This document shows positions 1 to 13,546 of a stretch of DNA of 64,000 nt, piece after piece (the stretch's first letter is position 1; each line of letters opens with the position of its first letter). The notes below the pieces were generated by a model. It was not told where the DNA came from and did not search any database. It was given only the letters and a program-made list of their open reading frames with translations. Position numbers and translations under genes: made by a program. Source of the DNA: Paragordius varius (lineage: Eukaryota > Nematomorpha); contig OZ176058.1 in NCBI GenBank assembly GCA_964247055.1, forward strand, positions 1,240,001 to 1,304,000. The letters are read 5' to 3'.

Positions 1-79
1 TGTTTTACTGTCATATTATATTCATGTTAACAAAGAATTATATAAAAATAAATAAAATTTTAAAAGTAAATTAACTCTC

Positions 80-600
80 GAATAAAATACATTCATTTCA
101 GTCCTTCGATTCAAATTTGGGTCGTTGAAACCCCATGGTTAGTTTAAGATTGAAAATATGGCAAAAATATGGAATAAATTAAAACCATGGCAAAAGTTTG
201 CACTTTAACATTTATAACCCGAAATATAATAAAATTTCAAAAACACATGATATTACTTATTCAGAGGTAAAACTTAAAGGTAAAAATTTAGCCAACATAG
301 TTAAATATAGAAATTATGTGTTTATATTAATGTTAAATGGGAATTAAATAAAAAGTGACCTAATTTTTGCCTTACAATCAAATAAACACGATATTTTGCA
401 CAAATGCTGTAAAATAAAAATGCCGTCGAAGCAGTTTGGTATGGAATTTTTTTTAAAACTAAATTTTATTTAGTTATTTTGGCTTTTAATTATAATTTTT
501 ATTAGGATAAGAGCATAAATTTAAATTAAAACGGTTTTATAGTAGTTTTTTTACTATCAACTTAGCGGTATTTAGATACCCCAATTTAAATCGAAGTGTT
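80..600. repeat. F6 dispersed element, copy 1
   Basis: About 520 bp. The left part carries TTCGATTCAAATTTGGG and the right end carries the complement (ccccaatttaaatcgaagtg), giving short inverted ends. Related copies lie near 11228-11736 and 26650-27199. No coding capacity seen. Confidence 0.6.
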
Positions 601-988
601 AACCGGTGACAGCGAGTAATGTTTTTTCCGAAAATGATTATTTCTATTTTGTCTTCATATAAGTTTAATTTTATTATAAGGCTCCAGAAATGTTATAAAT
701 AACTATATATACAGCTTTGGAAAATTATTACAAAAACGCTTACCATAGACATACCCACCTAAAATAAAATAAATTATATTAAATTATATTTTTGCACTGG
801 AATAATGATTAGACTTTAGCTGTTTTAGATTAAATTAAATAAAATTAAAACATTAACGATTTTGTTCTCGTATTTATATAAAGTGATTTAGTTTCTTTGC
901 TAATCAGAAAGAGTTTTAAGGGTTATTTATAACATATGTAAAAAAGTTGACCATATTATTTTAGATTAAAATAATGTTTAAGATATAC

Positions 989-1036
989 CAGGCTGTCCGG
1001 GCCGTCCAGGTTGCCCTCCTATTCTTCGCCCACCAC
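989..1036 (-). CDS. Microexon 5 of collagen-like gene, 48 nt
   Basis: Acceptor ttag, donor gtatat. Encodes GGGRRIGGQPGRPGQPG. Last exon found; the coding sequence is still open and should continue beyond the left edge. Confidence 0.7.
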
Positions 1037-2291
1037 CTAATAATATATATACTATAATCTATTCTACAAATTACAGTAAATATTGAAATTATACGGACAA
1101 AACGTAAAAATATAAAGACAAATGTTATTTTCTAAAAGACATTCATACTTTCAAAGCCTTAATTTTTCTCATATAAGCTATTAAGTTACAATTGTAAAAT
1201 ATAGAATGACTGTGTATTATTATATATATCTCTATTTCACACTTGGCCATTACAATGAGCTTTGTTGATATAATCTACATTTAAAAAGTATGGTTGTCTT
1301 TTAGAATAAAATATTTGTCTTTATTTTTTGTTATATTCGTATAATTTCAGATTGTGCTGTATTAAAAAAAGACTTTCACCTGCCAAATTTAAGTTTCTGA
1401 AATATAATTAATGTTTTGATTTTAACTAAAGATATTTATATGAAAAAAATGAGGTTTTTTACCTTCACCACAATATTAATTGTGCACAAATTTTGCGATT
1501 TTTCATACGAAGCAGCCATAAAAAAGAAAATATCTTTCTTAAATGACTCGTAAAGCTCAAGACTAAAAGCCCCAGGAGAATTATTATTTTATAATTTGTG
1601 CACTGTTTTTTGATATCCTTTTATCCATTATATAATTGAGCCTACAGTATCCAAGTTTAGACTGGCCAATTAACTTTATTGTTGTTCAAATGGTATAATA
1701 CAGTAGCGTATATATAAAACTAATTTTGTCCATAAAACTAAATAATCAATCAACCTTATTAACGCTGTAAGATAGGAAAAAATGATTAATTTCAACTATT
1801 TGCTGATGTTTTTACCCATACACTACTGTATTGCGCCAATTAACCAACAATAATATTAGGCCGTGTTTACTATTTATCATTTATTTTGTAAATTGTATTA
1901 ATTATTAGGTTTAGTGTTAGTAAAAATAATTTTAATTCATTTTGAATGAAAAAAAGTGTAAAATATTTGCAAAATATAAATTCTACCAGGCTGTCCAGGC
2001 CTACCTGGTTGCCCTCCTCTACCTAGAAAAAAATATATTTATCTAGCATATACCATTTACACTTCAAATTCACCCTTAAATTCAAATAACTCTTGAACGA
2101 TTCAAATTCACCCCCCGCTTATTTTATAATTTTTTCAGTATTATTTTAATTTTAAACAAAATTTCGCATTTTTTAAAACTATAAAAAATATAGGTAGGTA
2201 ATTTTTAATCTTAACAAACGTATAAATAAATTATTTTAGGGTGAATTCGAATTGTTTGAGGGTGAATTTGAAGTGTAAATGGTATTTAAAA

Positions 2292-2330
<39 letters not shown>

Positions 2331-5300
2331 ACTCTTACCATACGATGCGCCTAAAAATAGTATAAACAAATAGCATATAATTTTGTGTGGGTGACGACGA
2401 AGGGTTGTTAAATAACATTCGTATTAACGTCGTGTGAATAATAATGTAAGAAATAATTATTTATTAAAAACTCAAATTTTATCCCAATGGCATCATCAGG
2501 AGTTGTTAAAAAAAATAAACTTAAATAAATGTAAAACAGAATAAATTAAATGACATTTTTAACTAAAAAATAATTGTACTTTAAATCATACAAAATATAT
2601 GATAATTTTGTCTTACCTGGTTGCCCAGGCTGACCTGGTTGCCCGCCTCCGCCTCCCCCACCACCTAAAACAAATATAATTTAAGATAATATGAAATTTA
2701 TTCTTTTTTGTTTAACCAAATTAATTTATGTAAAAGAGGCCATATAAAAACATATTTAGATATATATATATATTCGAATTGTAATTTTTTATATGAGAGT
2801 TTAGTTACAGCAAAAATTTAAAATTATACGGACAACGTAAAAATATAAAGACAAATATTTTATTCCATACAACCATAGTTTTTAAAACTTGATTCCATTA
2901 GCACACATTGTTTTAAATGGCAAAGTGTGGAATAATATATTACTAACACAATCAATTCTTTATATTATAATTGTAACTAGATAATTTTATGAGAAAAATT
3001 AAGGTTTTTAAAAGTATGGTTGTCTTTTAAACAAAAATATTTTTGTAATTTTACGTTTTCGTATATCAGTTTTTACTGTATATGCATACATATATATTCG
3101 AATTGTAATTTTCTTTTATATAAATTTAATTGAGAGTTTAATTATCTAAGAAGAGCTTTTTGAGTTTTTATAATGATTGTTTGTTAAAATATTCCAAATT
3201 AACGTGTCTCTTACGACAAAAACTCACGGAATTAAAATATTTTATTTTTTCATAAAATTTAATCATTACACACATTATATAAATAAAAAATATTATATTT
3301 TTGGTGCTACATATTACAGTATAAATAAATATACATTGCTAGAAAGTTATTTATTATTGCGAAGTAGTATATACCACAAAGGGAAACATTATTGATTTAT
3401 AGCTATTTTTTCACTTTTTACTTTTATTAACCAATAATAATTCTCTATGTGGGAATAATTAATAACTTTATAGCAATGTATACTTAATCATATCTAATCT
3501 TAAAGCAAGTTAATAAACTTTATAAGTAGATTTTTTTATAATTTTTTTTCAAAAACAAAAAAATTAAAATTTAAAGTAAAAATTAGCTTATTAATGTTAA
3601 CTGACTCTCCCCATGTTTGAAAAGAAAATTATATTTACCCCCACCTCCGCCATAACCACCGCGTCCCCCATGGCCTCCGTCTAAATATTATACAGTAAAA
3701 ATTGAAATTATACGGACAAAATGTAAATAATAAAGACAAAATTTTTTTTCAAAAGATAATCCCATACTTTTTAAACCTTAATTTATCCCATAAAAATGAT
3801 TATATTACAATCGTAAAATACACAATTGATTGTGTTACCAATTTACATTTCTATATTATACTTTGTAGTATAAAGCAATCAGTTGTAATTAATATCAATC
3901 AAAATTAAAAAAGTATGGTTGTCTTTTTGAAAAAAATATTTGTCTTTATATTTTCACCTTTTGTCCGTCTATCCATTTTTACTGTATATATTTCATTAAA
4001 TTATTTTAGAATAACATTTTTTGTGTTCTACTTATATTAGCCTTCAGAAAAATTACAATCCATAATTTGACACACTCAAACACCATACTAGGGTATCCAT
4101 AATTTTTTACACTGGTAGTAAAAATAATATAATTTTGAAAGGAAATCATCAATTACGCTTTTTAATATTGTCAATCGGCTTGTAGACATTTTACTCAACT
4201 CACCAATAGTTTATATCATTCACAGTTCAAAATCACCCTTGAACAATTTAAATTCACCCTTGAAAAATTCAAATTCTCCGTATAATAAATTGTGTATTTT
4301 TTTAGATTAGAAAAAGTTATATTTTTATGCATTTTTAAAAAAATGAAGTTTTATTTAAAATTAAAATAATACTAAAAAAATATAAACTATGCCATAAAGA
4401 TAAATTTCATATTATTAATGTGTTATATTAGTTCTAAAATGTATAATATATTTTTAGGGTGAATATGAATTGTTAAAGTGTGAATTAGAATTGTTTCGAG
4501 GGTGAATTTTAATTGTTAAAGGGTGATTTGAACTGCAAATTGTAAAGTGCCAAAAAATTGATTGTTGACAGAAAATCGTTCGTCGATCTCATTCCCATTG
4601 ATACAAAGATTCAGTTAGAGGATGTGGAAAAAATTCTTTTAAAAGCGATTATTTTAAGGTTTATTCACAGTTTTGTGTGTGAGACGAAGCATTGTTATCT
4701 AACAAAATCATTCTGCCATGTTTTCTGGCTCATTACGTTTGTTTTGCAGTTATTAAACCGCAGAATTGGGACAATATTTAGACATGTCGTAAACCCTTCG
4801 ATGTTTACTCGTTTATGAAAGCTATGCTTTTCAAAAAAAATTATCTATAATAATTTTCCATTTATTTTTCGCAAAATTGCGGCTTGTGTATTTCATAAAA
4901 CAAATTATGCCAAAAATTTACCATTTTTAACTTGGCTAAATAAATATTGACATATTTTTTCAGATTGATACGCCCCTTACAGACGAGAAAACAGCGTAAA
5001 AAATACATTTTCTAATTATAAAGTAGTTCGATTTTGGCCCAATATTATATATATGAGTTAAATTAACTTATTTAGCAGTAAAAAAAAGATATTTTATACT
5101 TTATTTCGACATTGTATATACTGTACTCTTTAATTATATTTTTAGATAACAATCAGATTTAATATGGTTTCAATTCTGATGCCAAAAAATATTTAAATCA
5201 ATATAATCTTGGTGTTGGTTATAGTTTTGGCTTCGATTTCAAATTTTACGGGACCGAGTCCATTGTTTTTACAGTTAAATTTGAAATTATACGGACAAAA

Positions 5301-5726
5301 GGAAAATTATAAAGACAAATATTTTTTTAAAGACTACCATGCTTTTAAATATTGAATTATTTTAATTAATCTGATTGTTTTGAACTGCAAATTATATAAT
5401 GGATTATGTTACTAATAAACATCTATCTCATACTTTATAATTTAAAACAATAAGTTATATTTAGAAAAATTAAGTTTCAAAAAGTATGGTTGTATTTAAA
5501 TAAAAATATTTGTCTTTATATTTTCACGTTTTTCAGTTTAATTTGAATTTTTTACTGTATCTTAAGAAAAAATAAAAAATTTGTTGATAAAATCAATAAT
5601 ATAAAAAAATGTTTAATACATACAGCTATTCACTACTGGGAACATTAGAAGTGCAATCATCAAACTAATTAAGCAAGTCATTGTCACAAATCGTAAATTA
5701 ATAGTTCCACCATGTGATTGCTCCAT
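989..5726 (-). CDS. Secreted Gly-rich / collagen-like protein, five exons seen, 3' end not found
   Basis: Exons in transcription order are 5726-5624, 3680-3639, 2664-2617, 2022-1987 and 1036-989. Each is bounded by AG and GT and joined in phase 1; the four inner exons are 42, 48, 36 and 48 nt, all multiples of three, so each adds whole codons. Exon 1 gives a 34-residue signal peptide (hydrophobic core CLISLMIALLMF, end PVVNS). The mature part is YGGHGGRGGYGGGG, a Gly run, then G-Q-P-G and G-R-P-G triplets. The triplets look collagen-like, but the visible helix is short and Gly-rich, so it could also be a silk, mucus or cuticle protein. Introns carry F1, F2 and F3 copies. No stop is seen; more exons probably lie left of base 989. 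Exons and signal peptide are seen; the secreted role is inferred. Confidence 0.68.
1072..1361. mobile_element. F1 palindromic MITE
   Basis: Left end tacagtaaatattgaaatta, right end ending gtgctgta; the ~80-bp arms are inverted copies of each other. Lies in the last visible intron of the collagen-like gene. Confidence 0.75.
1987..2022 (-). CDS. Microexon 4 of collagen-like gene, 36 nt
   Basis: Acceptor ctag, donor gtagaa. Encodes GRGGQPGRPGQPG including split codons. 36 nt is very short for an animal exon. Confidence 0.7.
2049..2285. mobile_element. F2 palindromic MITE
   Basis: Begins ataccatttacacttcaaa and ends with the inverse tttgaagtgtaaatggtat; both arms repeat CAAATTCACCC / GGGTGAATT. 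No ORF. Confidence 0.7.
2292..2325. repeat. TA microsatellite
   Basis: About 34 bp of TA repeat directly after the F2 copy. Confidence 0.85.
2617..2664 (-). CDS. Microexon 3 of collagen-like gene, 48 nt
   Basis: Acceptor ttttag, donor gtaaga. Encodes a Gly run followed by QPGQPGQPG, the first collagen-type triplets. It stands out as a GC-rich island in AT-rich DNA. Confidence 0.72.
2805..3080. mobile_element. F1 palindromic MITE
   Basis: Diverged copy between microexons 2 and 3 of the collagen-like gene. The right end reads tcagtttttactgta. Confidence 0.65.
3314..3493. mobile_element. F3 palindromic MITE
   Basis: Arms 'atacattgctagaaagttat' and its inverse at the right; the centre 'caataataattctct' is shared with the other F3 copies. 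Confidence 0.65.
3639..3680 (-). CDS. Microexon 2 of collagen-like gene, 42 nt
   Basis: Acceptor tttag, donor gtaaat. Encodes GGHGGRGGYGGGG between phase-1 junctions. Confidence 0.68.
3691..3986. mobile_element. F1 palindromic MITE
   Basis: Good copy. Its left end is only about 10 bp from the acceptor of microexon 2, which is read on the opposite strand. Confidence 0.75.
4212..4542. mobile_element. F2 palindromic MITE
   Basis: Arms with repeated CAAATTCACCCTTGAA and inverse GGGTGAATTT, in intron 1 of the collagen-like gene. Confidence 0.65.
5270..5559. mobile_element. F1 palindromic MITE
   Basis: Ends 65 bp from exon 1 of the collagen-like gene. Confidence 0.7.
5624..5726 (-). CDS. Exon 1 of collagen-like gene (signal peptide)
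   Basis: ATG at 5726-5724 reads MEQSHGGTINLRF and then a hydrophobic stretch ending PVVNS. The exon ends AGC T followed by a good donor, gtatgt. The leftover T joins AC of the next exon to give Tyr, so the two exons fit in phase. Confidence 0.65.
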
Positions 5727-5880
5727 ATTATTATTGTGTAGTGAATTGAATTTTCGATGATATAAAAATTAAAAATAAAATGATGTGAATAATAGATAGT
5801 GTTTTGGTATTTATATCTTTTTTTATATAAAAATAACGAGGTATGTATCCCCTGTATTTGTTTTTACCAATCAAGTAGTA

Positions 5881-6845
5881 CAGTGTGTTCAGTTTTTAAG
5901 GGTTAATTTAGTTTTAGCGTACATTTTAATGAAATTAAAATGTTTGTTTTGGCTGCTTTTCATTTATCAATTTAAATTTCACTCGTTCAGTGTGTGTTTG
6001 TTTTACATCACACCGTTTAATTTTTATTTTAGGGTACAGTTAATAAAAATACTGGTTTCAGCCAGCCGTTAATAAATCTCTAAGGGTAAAACGTAAAAAA
6101 TGCTCTGCTTTTAATTTTGTCAACCTAAATATAGCAACCAAAAATATTATTCATTATATGGGTCTTTAAATGGTAAATTGAAAAAACGAGTGTGTTAAAT
6201 TTGTTTATCAAGGGTTAATTTCGATTTTAGGGTGCATTTTAATGAAATTATTATGTTTGATTTGACTGCTTCTCATTTATCAATTTAAATTTCACTTGTT
6301 CAGTGTGTGTTTGTTTTACATCACACCGTTTAATTTTTAGGGTACAGTTAATTAAAATACTGGTTCTAGCCAGCCGTTAATATATCTCTAAGGGTAAAAC
6401 GTAAAAAATGCTCTGCTTTTAATTTTGTCAACCTAAATATAGCAACCGTAAATACTATTAATTATATGGGCTTTTAAATGGTAATTAGAGAAAACGAGTG
6501 TGTTCAGTTTTGGTTTATCAAGGGTTATTCGATTTTAGGGTACATTTTAATGAAATTATCATGTTAGTTTTGACTGCTTCTCATTTATCAATTTAAATTT
6601 CATTCGTTTAGTGTGTGTTTGTTTTACATCACCGTTTAATTTTTATTTTAGGGGGTACAGTTAATTAAAATACTGGTTTTAACCAACCGTCAAATCTAGA
6701 ATTTGTTTGGTTATTTTCACCGTTAATATATCTTTAATAAGGATAAATGAAAAAAATGTTCTGCCTTTGATTTTGTCAACCTAAATATAGCAATAAAAAA
6801 TACTATTAATTATGTGGGTCTTTAAATGGTAAATAGGGAAAACGA
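5881..6845. repeat. Three tandem copies of a 308-bp unit
   Basis: Units start near 5881, 6188 and 6496, each with 'agtgtgtt' and 'aagggtta', then shared text through 'gtgtgtttgttttacatcac' and 'ctctgcttttaattttgtc'. The third unit is ~40 bp longer through a local insertion. The array lies just upstream of exon 1 of the collagen-like gene. No ORF or known family seen. Confidence 0.75.
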
Positions 6846-9692
6846 TGAAAAAGCAGGCATATCCAAAGAGTATATTCCGGTCCTGACTAGAATTTTATCT
6901 CGTTAATCTGATTATGTAGCCAGTTTATTTTATTTTATAAATGATAAGTTTTAATCAGGGGTATCTTAGTCAAACTTCACGCGGGCAGCTTTGTATTTTT
7001 GGTATTTTGAGACCCATTTTTAGATGTGATATATCTTTTAAATAATCGTAAATTTATAATTGAAATTCATTTATTTTCTTAATATTTTTTAAGCTTTGCA
7101 TACCGAACAAAGCGTATGGACATCCATGTTTTAAATGTTATAACATATGGTGATGATATTAATTAAAATTCCTATCATAAGGAAATAATTTTGATATAAT
7201 TGATTTAAAAATAATAAGTGTGAATAAATAACTTAAATAATATACTAAAATCACACACTAGTTTATAATAATTATATTATTACCTTTAATTACAAATCTT
7301 TAAAAAATTAGAGGGAGAAGATAATTTTAATATTAAAGCAGGTTAAAACGTTTCCGACCGGTGGCCATATATATTAAACTTAAAGTACCTATTGGGGTAG
7401 GATGTTAGTAATTTTTAGATATACAGTAAATATTGAAATTATACGGACAAAAGGTAAAAATATAAAGACAATTATTTTTTTCTAAAATAAAACCATACTT
7501 TTTAAATCTTGATTTTTTTGAATATAACACATTGTTTTAAATTCCAATGTTCATAAAGGTGGTAATACAATCAATTACATATTTTACGATCGTTATTATA
7601 AGTTTTTAATAGGATAAATTAGGGTATGAAAAAGGATGGTTGTTTTTTTAAAAAAAATTCGTCCTGATATTTTTACGTTTTGTCCGTATTCATTTTTTAC
7701 TATTTATTGGCTATTTGTTCGGTTAAATGCAGAAATCCTACTTGTAATTATATTTAGGTTTATTAAATTGTCCATCCACCATTTTTCCCATCGGCCATGT
7801 TTTCTGATCTCACTACTTTAACTGTCACCAAATTCGATTTTTTAGCTTTCGTCGATATGTATTTCGTTGACGTGTGTGTTGAATTTGATTTTATAAATAA
7901 TTACAATGTTTTTAATTTAATCTTTCCATTTATTTTACACGCAAACGTTTATGATTCCCAAATCTCTGCAGCTTAAAAGCAATGCACAAATTAGGGATCC
8001 GATTAACCCTAATGATGGATAATATTACCGACACGTCAGTAAAAAATGCAACCGAATATTTTGACCAGACTCCATTTTTCTGATTTGACCAAACATATTC
8101 GATGCGTGCTATAAATATTCTTGTATAGGATACTGAATGATAAAAATAGCACTTTGACTTTTGATCTATCAGAAAAAAAATGGTGCTGAAAGTCATTGTT
8201 TACTGTTAAACCCATATGATAAAATATTCTTACTCCATTTTAACTTTCAAATGTAATTTTTAAGTTTGTGGTAACAATATAAGAAAAATGCTTTGGTAGT
8301 CCACATAACTGGGAAAATATAAATAATAAGAGTTATTAGATGATAAAAGTTAAAATAAGGGTAATTGGCGAAGACATTGCATGTTTCAAAACAATCAGTA
8401 CATGTTTACAAGGAATGGGAAAAAAAAATCATTTTATACTTTTATATTTAAAATTGAAAAGTCATTTACTGAAATAAATAATTTTTGCATTAAATAGTGA
8501 CGGGTGACATAAAATGCCTTTATTTTGTGAGATAAAAGCGGAAAAATGGTGTTTTCCACCACCTTGCCAACCGGTACATCCGCACCAAGGCCAACTCACC
8601 TGGAATATGTTTATGCTATATATCCGCTTGATACCAGAGGGGTATTGAACATTTTTGACCTTTGATCGTGGATTCATTAATACACAAGGTTATCGTCAAT
8701 TTAATTAAACCATGCATTAATCGGAAACAACCGAAATGGTCCAAAGATAAGGCAAAGTAATTTTGCTACACTTACAATCCTATGTCCCACCGCAAAACTC
8801 ATTCGATACACCTTAAAATCACTTCGATGTGAAATTTTATTGCAACCGCTAAACTCTCATGACCTACGCCATATAATTAGTGCATCTTCGCATCAAAGGG
8901 GCACACCCTTGCAGAACAGAACTTCGAAATTTTGAAGAAGTTATAAAATGGCTTTAGGAAAATGGGTCGTCGCAAATCATTTTCTTGCCATAGCCTTTAT
9001 ATATACTACCTGATAGATTGGCGAAATATTAAAAAACGATCTAAAAATCGAATAAAATAAATAATGGTTTTGCTTTCAAAACATGATTTTAAACTTAGGC
9101 AAACACTTGTTATATACGATTACTAACTATTTCACACTACTTTTCCTTCTCCCTCCTCTATATTTCTTTAGAAATTATAGTTTGACATCGTTTTTCCGTT
9201 TTTGTAAATTATATTGATAATTAGATTTATTCACTGAATAATGGCTTCCTTTTATATCTCAATTTCAGTACAGAAATAACATTTGTGCAAATTAGCATTG
9301 CCTTTTGGATTTATGTAACAAGAAGCATAAATATAATGGATGCCTCTGACAATCGATTCTCATGTTCGTCCGTAGACCTAAAGTTAATACTGTTATCTGT
9401 CGGAAACATAATAAGTAAAAAATAATGTATTTTTTAAATTTAAGTAAAAGAGATGATTTGACGTTATATAAAAAATTCTGGTTAAATATGTGAACAAGAA
9501 TTTTTTCAGGAATATCCATAATATTTTTACCGAAATTCTTAGAACTCAGGAGAATTTTAAAAATAAAGTAAAATTTACATACAAAGACGTAACAATAATT
9601 GTATGAGGTTATGGACATAGCTATAACTCCAAAGGCATAACAATGAATGGTGTTGTGTAAACTAGCTCATAAAATTTCTCACTTTCTATACA
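6846..9692. other. Intergenic stretch, no gene recognised
   Basis: Contains one F1 copy (7422-7703). A patch around 8560-8960 is less AT-rich than its surroundings, but no frame there gives a recognisable protein or a convincing exon. Confidence 0.5.
7422..7703. mobile_element. F1 palindromic MITE
   Basis: Left end tacagtaaatattgaaatta; the right end is diverged (cattttttactatt). Confidence 0.65.
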
Positions 9693-9880
9693 TACAGTAT
9701 GAGTAAGTATACATTGCTAGGAGTTATTAATTATTGCCAAATCGGATATACAATTATTATTGGCTTGGATTTATTTTTTTCAATTTTTACTATTATTAGC
9801 CAATAATAATTCTCTTTGATGCATATGCCATTAGACAATAATTAATCGCTTTCTCGCAATATATACTTACTCATACTGTA
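9693..9880. mobile_element. F3 palindromic MITE
   Basis: Best F3 copy: begins tacagtatgagtaagtatac and ends with the inverse ...acttactcatactgta. The A+T-rich flank 9881-9995 is repeated at 12212-12316. Confidence 0.78.
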
Positions 9881-11100
9881 ATTAAATTCACCAATAATAA
9901 AATATAATTTTGATTTATATATCCATACATATATGACCAACTTTCCTTTCTAATTTTTATTTAATACCGAAAATATTTATGAAAATTTACGAATAAAGTG
10001 TGTCTTCAAAGTTGGGCATTTACAATAATTTTGTGTTTATATTTAAGGTTTGTATTGGTAAAGTAATAATGATCCATAAAAATACGGTATTTAAATCTTA
10101 TTTTTGAAATGTTAATAAACTTTGGATACAACACATTCATTTGAATCCTTCGATTCCGAATGGGGTCGTTGATAACTCCAATCCTGTTGAAATTATTTTT
10201 AATCAATGGAATATGAAAAATGTTATTATAACTATAAAAAATATTCTATGGATGATCTAAAGTTAAAAAATTTGATGCAGAAAGATGATTGTTTTAAATT
10301 TAAAAGCAGATTTTATCGAGCAATAAAATTTATTAATTTAAAACAAATTTACTCTAATAAAGCTATCGAAAATATGTAGGCTGCTTTGATTTTCACGCTT
10401 CACTACTTTGTGGGGTAATCTAACATCCTAAACCAAAGGTCATATATCTCAAAAAAATATATTAATTATTGGTCGAAATTTAAAATATATTTTCTTTAAT
10501 CTTTTAGGAGAGTGCTTTAAATTTTTTTTAATACAGAATAATAAAAAATTCACACCTCAAAACTTTTAGCTATTTGTTTAATTTTTTGAAAACGCTAATA
10601 CCAAGGCAAATAAATGTATATGATTATAAATGGAAATAATTAACTGTTGAAAGCTCTCAAAATAGATTTTACTAAGTAACGCTGATATTTGTTAATTTAA
10701 ATTCAGCGTTCGATCATGTTTAGGAGTTATCCCAATTTCGATAGCAGTACGAAAATGTAAAAAAATATGAGTTTTTTTCAAATACATGAGAACAAGGTTT
10801 TTTATTCCAAACCTCTTACAAAGTAATTTATTCATAGCTTTAAGCCATGGGAAAAAAGCTAAAAATGTTATATCTTATAAAATGAAAAGGTACAAAGTGT
10901 TCAAGTAAATCATATTTTTCTAATTTAGATCAAGCTCTCTAGCCTCTCAATTTTAAAAAATGGAAAACCAAAAATCTTGTCTGTGAAACTCTTCTCCGGA
11001 AAACGTTTGGATCATTTGTAAAATCTATATATACATTGGGAATATTTTAAAATTTTACGGTATAAAAGTGATAATTAATTGCAAACTCTTTTCCAATTGA
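9881..11100. repeat. Left copy of a segmental duplication (paired with 12212-12590)
   Basis: 9881-9995 matches 12212-12316 (shared 'atatatccatacatatatga'), and 10840-11070 matches about 12327-12590 (shared 'cttgtctgtgaaactcttct' / 'cttctttgtgaaactatctt'). The middle, including a truncated F6 left end near 10112-10220, is present only here. Confidence 0.55.
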
Positions 11101-11227
11101 CAATTTGTCATGTATATACTAGCATTTCTCAAGTTTTTTTTCTGCAGTTATTTAACATTTCACTAATCTTCCTTAAATGTTATTGGTTAAGCATAATCAG
11201 TTCGAATAATTTTGTAGTATATTTTTT

Positions 11228-11736
11228 TAACACTTGATTACAATACATTTATTTCATTTCTTCGATTTAAATTGGGGTAGTTAGATACACAGGGCATGTT
11301 TAAAATAATATTCAAAAAATATGGAATAAATTGAAACCATGGCACAAGTTTTCTTAAAAAACCGTAATATTAAAAAATATTCATTCAAAAATACTTGATA
11401 TTATTTACACAGAGCTACCTAAAAGTAACAATTGTGTGTGCATAAGTTAAATATAATAATAATGCAAAATATACCACTTTTTCTGTTTATAGCAATGTTA
11501 AATGTGATTTTAATAAAAAATAAACTTGATTTTAGAATCGATTACATATGATATTTTGCAAAAATGTTTAAAATAAAAATGGCGTCAAAATGAATTTTTA
11601 AAACTAGATTTTATTTAGATATTTTGGGTTATTTATACAACTTATATTAGGATAGAAGCATAAATTTAATTAGAACTAAATATCAACTTAAATATTTTAT
11701 GGGGTAATTAATACCCCAACTTGAATCTAAGCGTTT
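11228..11736. repeat. F6 dispersed element, copy 2
   Basis: Begins aacacttgattacaataca and ends near ccccaacttgaatctaagcg. It abuts the promoter-like region of the decayed gene copy. Confidence 0.6.
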
Positions 11737-11744
11737 TAATATTA

Positions 11745-12055
11745 TCATAGACCACCCGCCTCTCGTAATAATAAAAATCCTTTGATGTCAACAATCACTT
11801 AAAACTATATATTGCCATTTAAAAAACTATAAAAAAATATTACTATGGAATTAACAAAACTATTATTTATTGTCATTGAATGTTTCGGTTTATGTACTAC
11901 AAGGCTGCTCCTACAAAACCTAGTTCTAATGCTGAAAATACGGTAAAAAGTATCATCAAAGAAATACGAAAATCATTAATATATCCTTAGGAATAGGAAG
12001 GGAGTCCAACTCCCGCTAATTTTGGAGACGGTATAACATAAATAAATTTGAAAGG
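11745..12055 (+). pseudogene. Decayed paralogue of the membrane-protein gene at 15797
   Basis: Matches the upstream region of the intact gene (shared 'agaccacccgcctct', 'gatgtcaacaatcactta', 'attgccattta'), then the signal-peptide start: here 'atggaattaacaaaact...attgtcattgaatgt' against 'atgcaattaacaaaaca...attgtcattgcatgt'. The frame is lost soon after. Most of exons 1-2 is missing, and the match resumes at the exon-2 end ('attttg...ggtataacat'). This is a host-gene remnant; the internal loss and stop codons make a working protein unlikely. Confidence 0.62.
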
Positions 12056-12059
12056 AGAA

Positions 12060-12205
12060 TAGCATACACAACAAAGGGCAATATTATTGGCTTGGATTTA
12101 TTTATTTCACTTTTTACTATTATTAACCAATAATAATTCTCTTTGCTGCTGAATATGCTATTTGGCAATAATTAATAACTTTCTCTCAATTATACCTCAT
12201 ACTGT
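12060..12205. mobile_element. F3 MITE, left end truncated
   Basis: Shares 'acaacaaagggcaatattat' and 'ccaataataattctctttgc' with other F3 copies, right end 'ctcatactgta'. Confidence 0.6.
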
Positions 12206-12590
12206 AATAAAATCTACCAATTATAATAAAATATAATTTTATATATCCATACATATATGACGAATTCTCCTTCCTAATTTCTATTTAATACCGAAAGGAT
12301 ATATAAAAATTTAAGAATAAGTGAGCTTTAACCCCTGGGATAAAAAACTAGCTCAAAATGTAATATCTTACAAAAAACGAAAAGGTAACGAAGTGTTACT
12401 GTAAAGCATTTTTTCTCATTTATTGCCCTGAAAGTGATAAAGCCCCCTAACCTCTCAATTACGTCCCATTCTGTCTAAAAGTTTTAAAAAATTATATTAA
12501 CAAAAATCTTCTTTGTGAAACTATCTTTGAAAAACGTTAGGATCATTCGTAATACATATATAAATTGAAATATATGATCTATTACGGTTT

Positions 12591-13546
12591 AATATTAATA
12601 GTTGGGGAATAAAAAATTTTTTGACTTGATTTGCAAGATTTCGATGTCATGGCTTGCTTTCATATGATAAAATAATTTCATATCAAAAGACTTAAGTTAA
12701 GCAAGAAAATGATTTGGAGGTGATATAAATCATATGATCAATTAAAACTTGCAAGGGTGGTGTAAGACAAACTGACATATTAAAAAATAAGGATATTGTA
12801 TTTTTGAAAACCATTAATATATATTATTTAGGTTTTGTATGTAATAAAAACCTTTGTCATTGCTATAAACTGTTTATTTGATAATTTTTGGCTAAATATT
12901 CGAATTGGGTGGATGGAAAATTTTAGAAAAACTTTGTTAATATTTAATAATAGTGCATATAAAAATCTAAATTTATTAATTTCGTGACCTTTTATTCGCG
13001 AAATATCTTAAATATTAATATTGTTTAAATTTTTTAATCCTTGTTTTACATAAAATAATAAAGGCTGATTTATCATTAAAGCATATAAAGAGTTTATTTC
13101 ATGTAGTTCGAATGTAATTTTGATAATTAAATAAAAATAATAATATGTTGATATATTGGTTAAACATATTCCTATTATATTTGCGAATGACTTCATAATA
13201 AGTTATGTGGTAAAATAATTAAGTTTTCTAAGGGCGAATGGTTTCATCAACTTAGATTTTTAGAGGCTCAATATTTAGAATTTAAAATATTAAATAAGAT
13301 ACGTGTCAATTAGTTTAAATTACTCCAATAAATGCATATGTTTATTTTTCTTTGGCTGTATTGGATGATCAAAATAATTTCCGTAAAATTCGAATTGGGT
13401 GGCAAAAATGTGTTACATTCATAAGCAAAAAACTTGACTTAAGTCATTTTATAATCACCGATCTTCAAGTGTATACTTGATGGCTTAAGTAAACTTTGTC
13501 CACCCTCGGTTGACTTACAACTCTGCAACATTTTACCCAATCAATA
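12591..13546. other. Intergenic stretch, no gene seen
   Basis: A+T-rich; 'attcgaattgggtgg' occurs twice (near 12899 and 13388). No convincing exon. Confidence 0.45.
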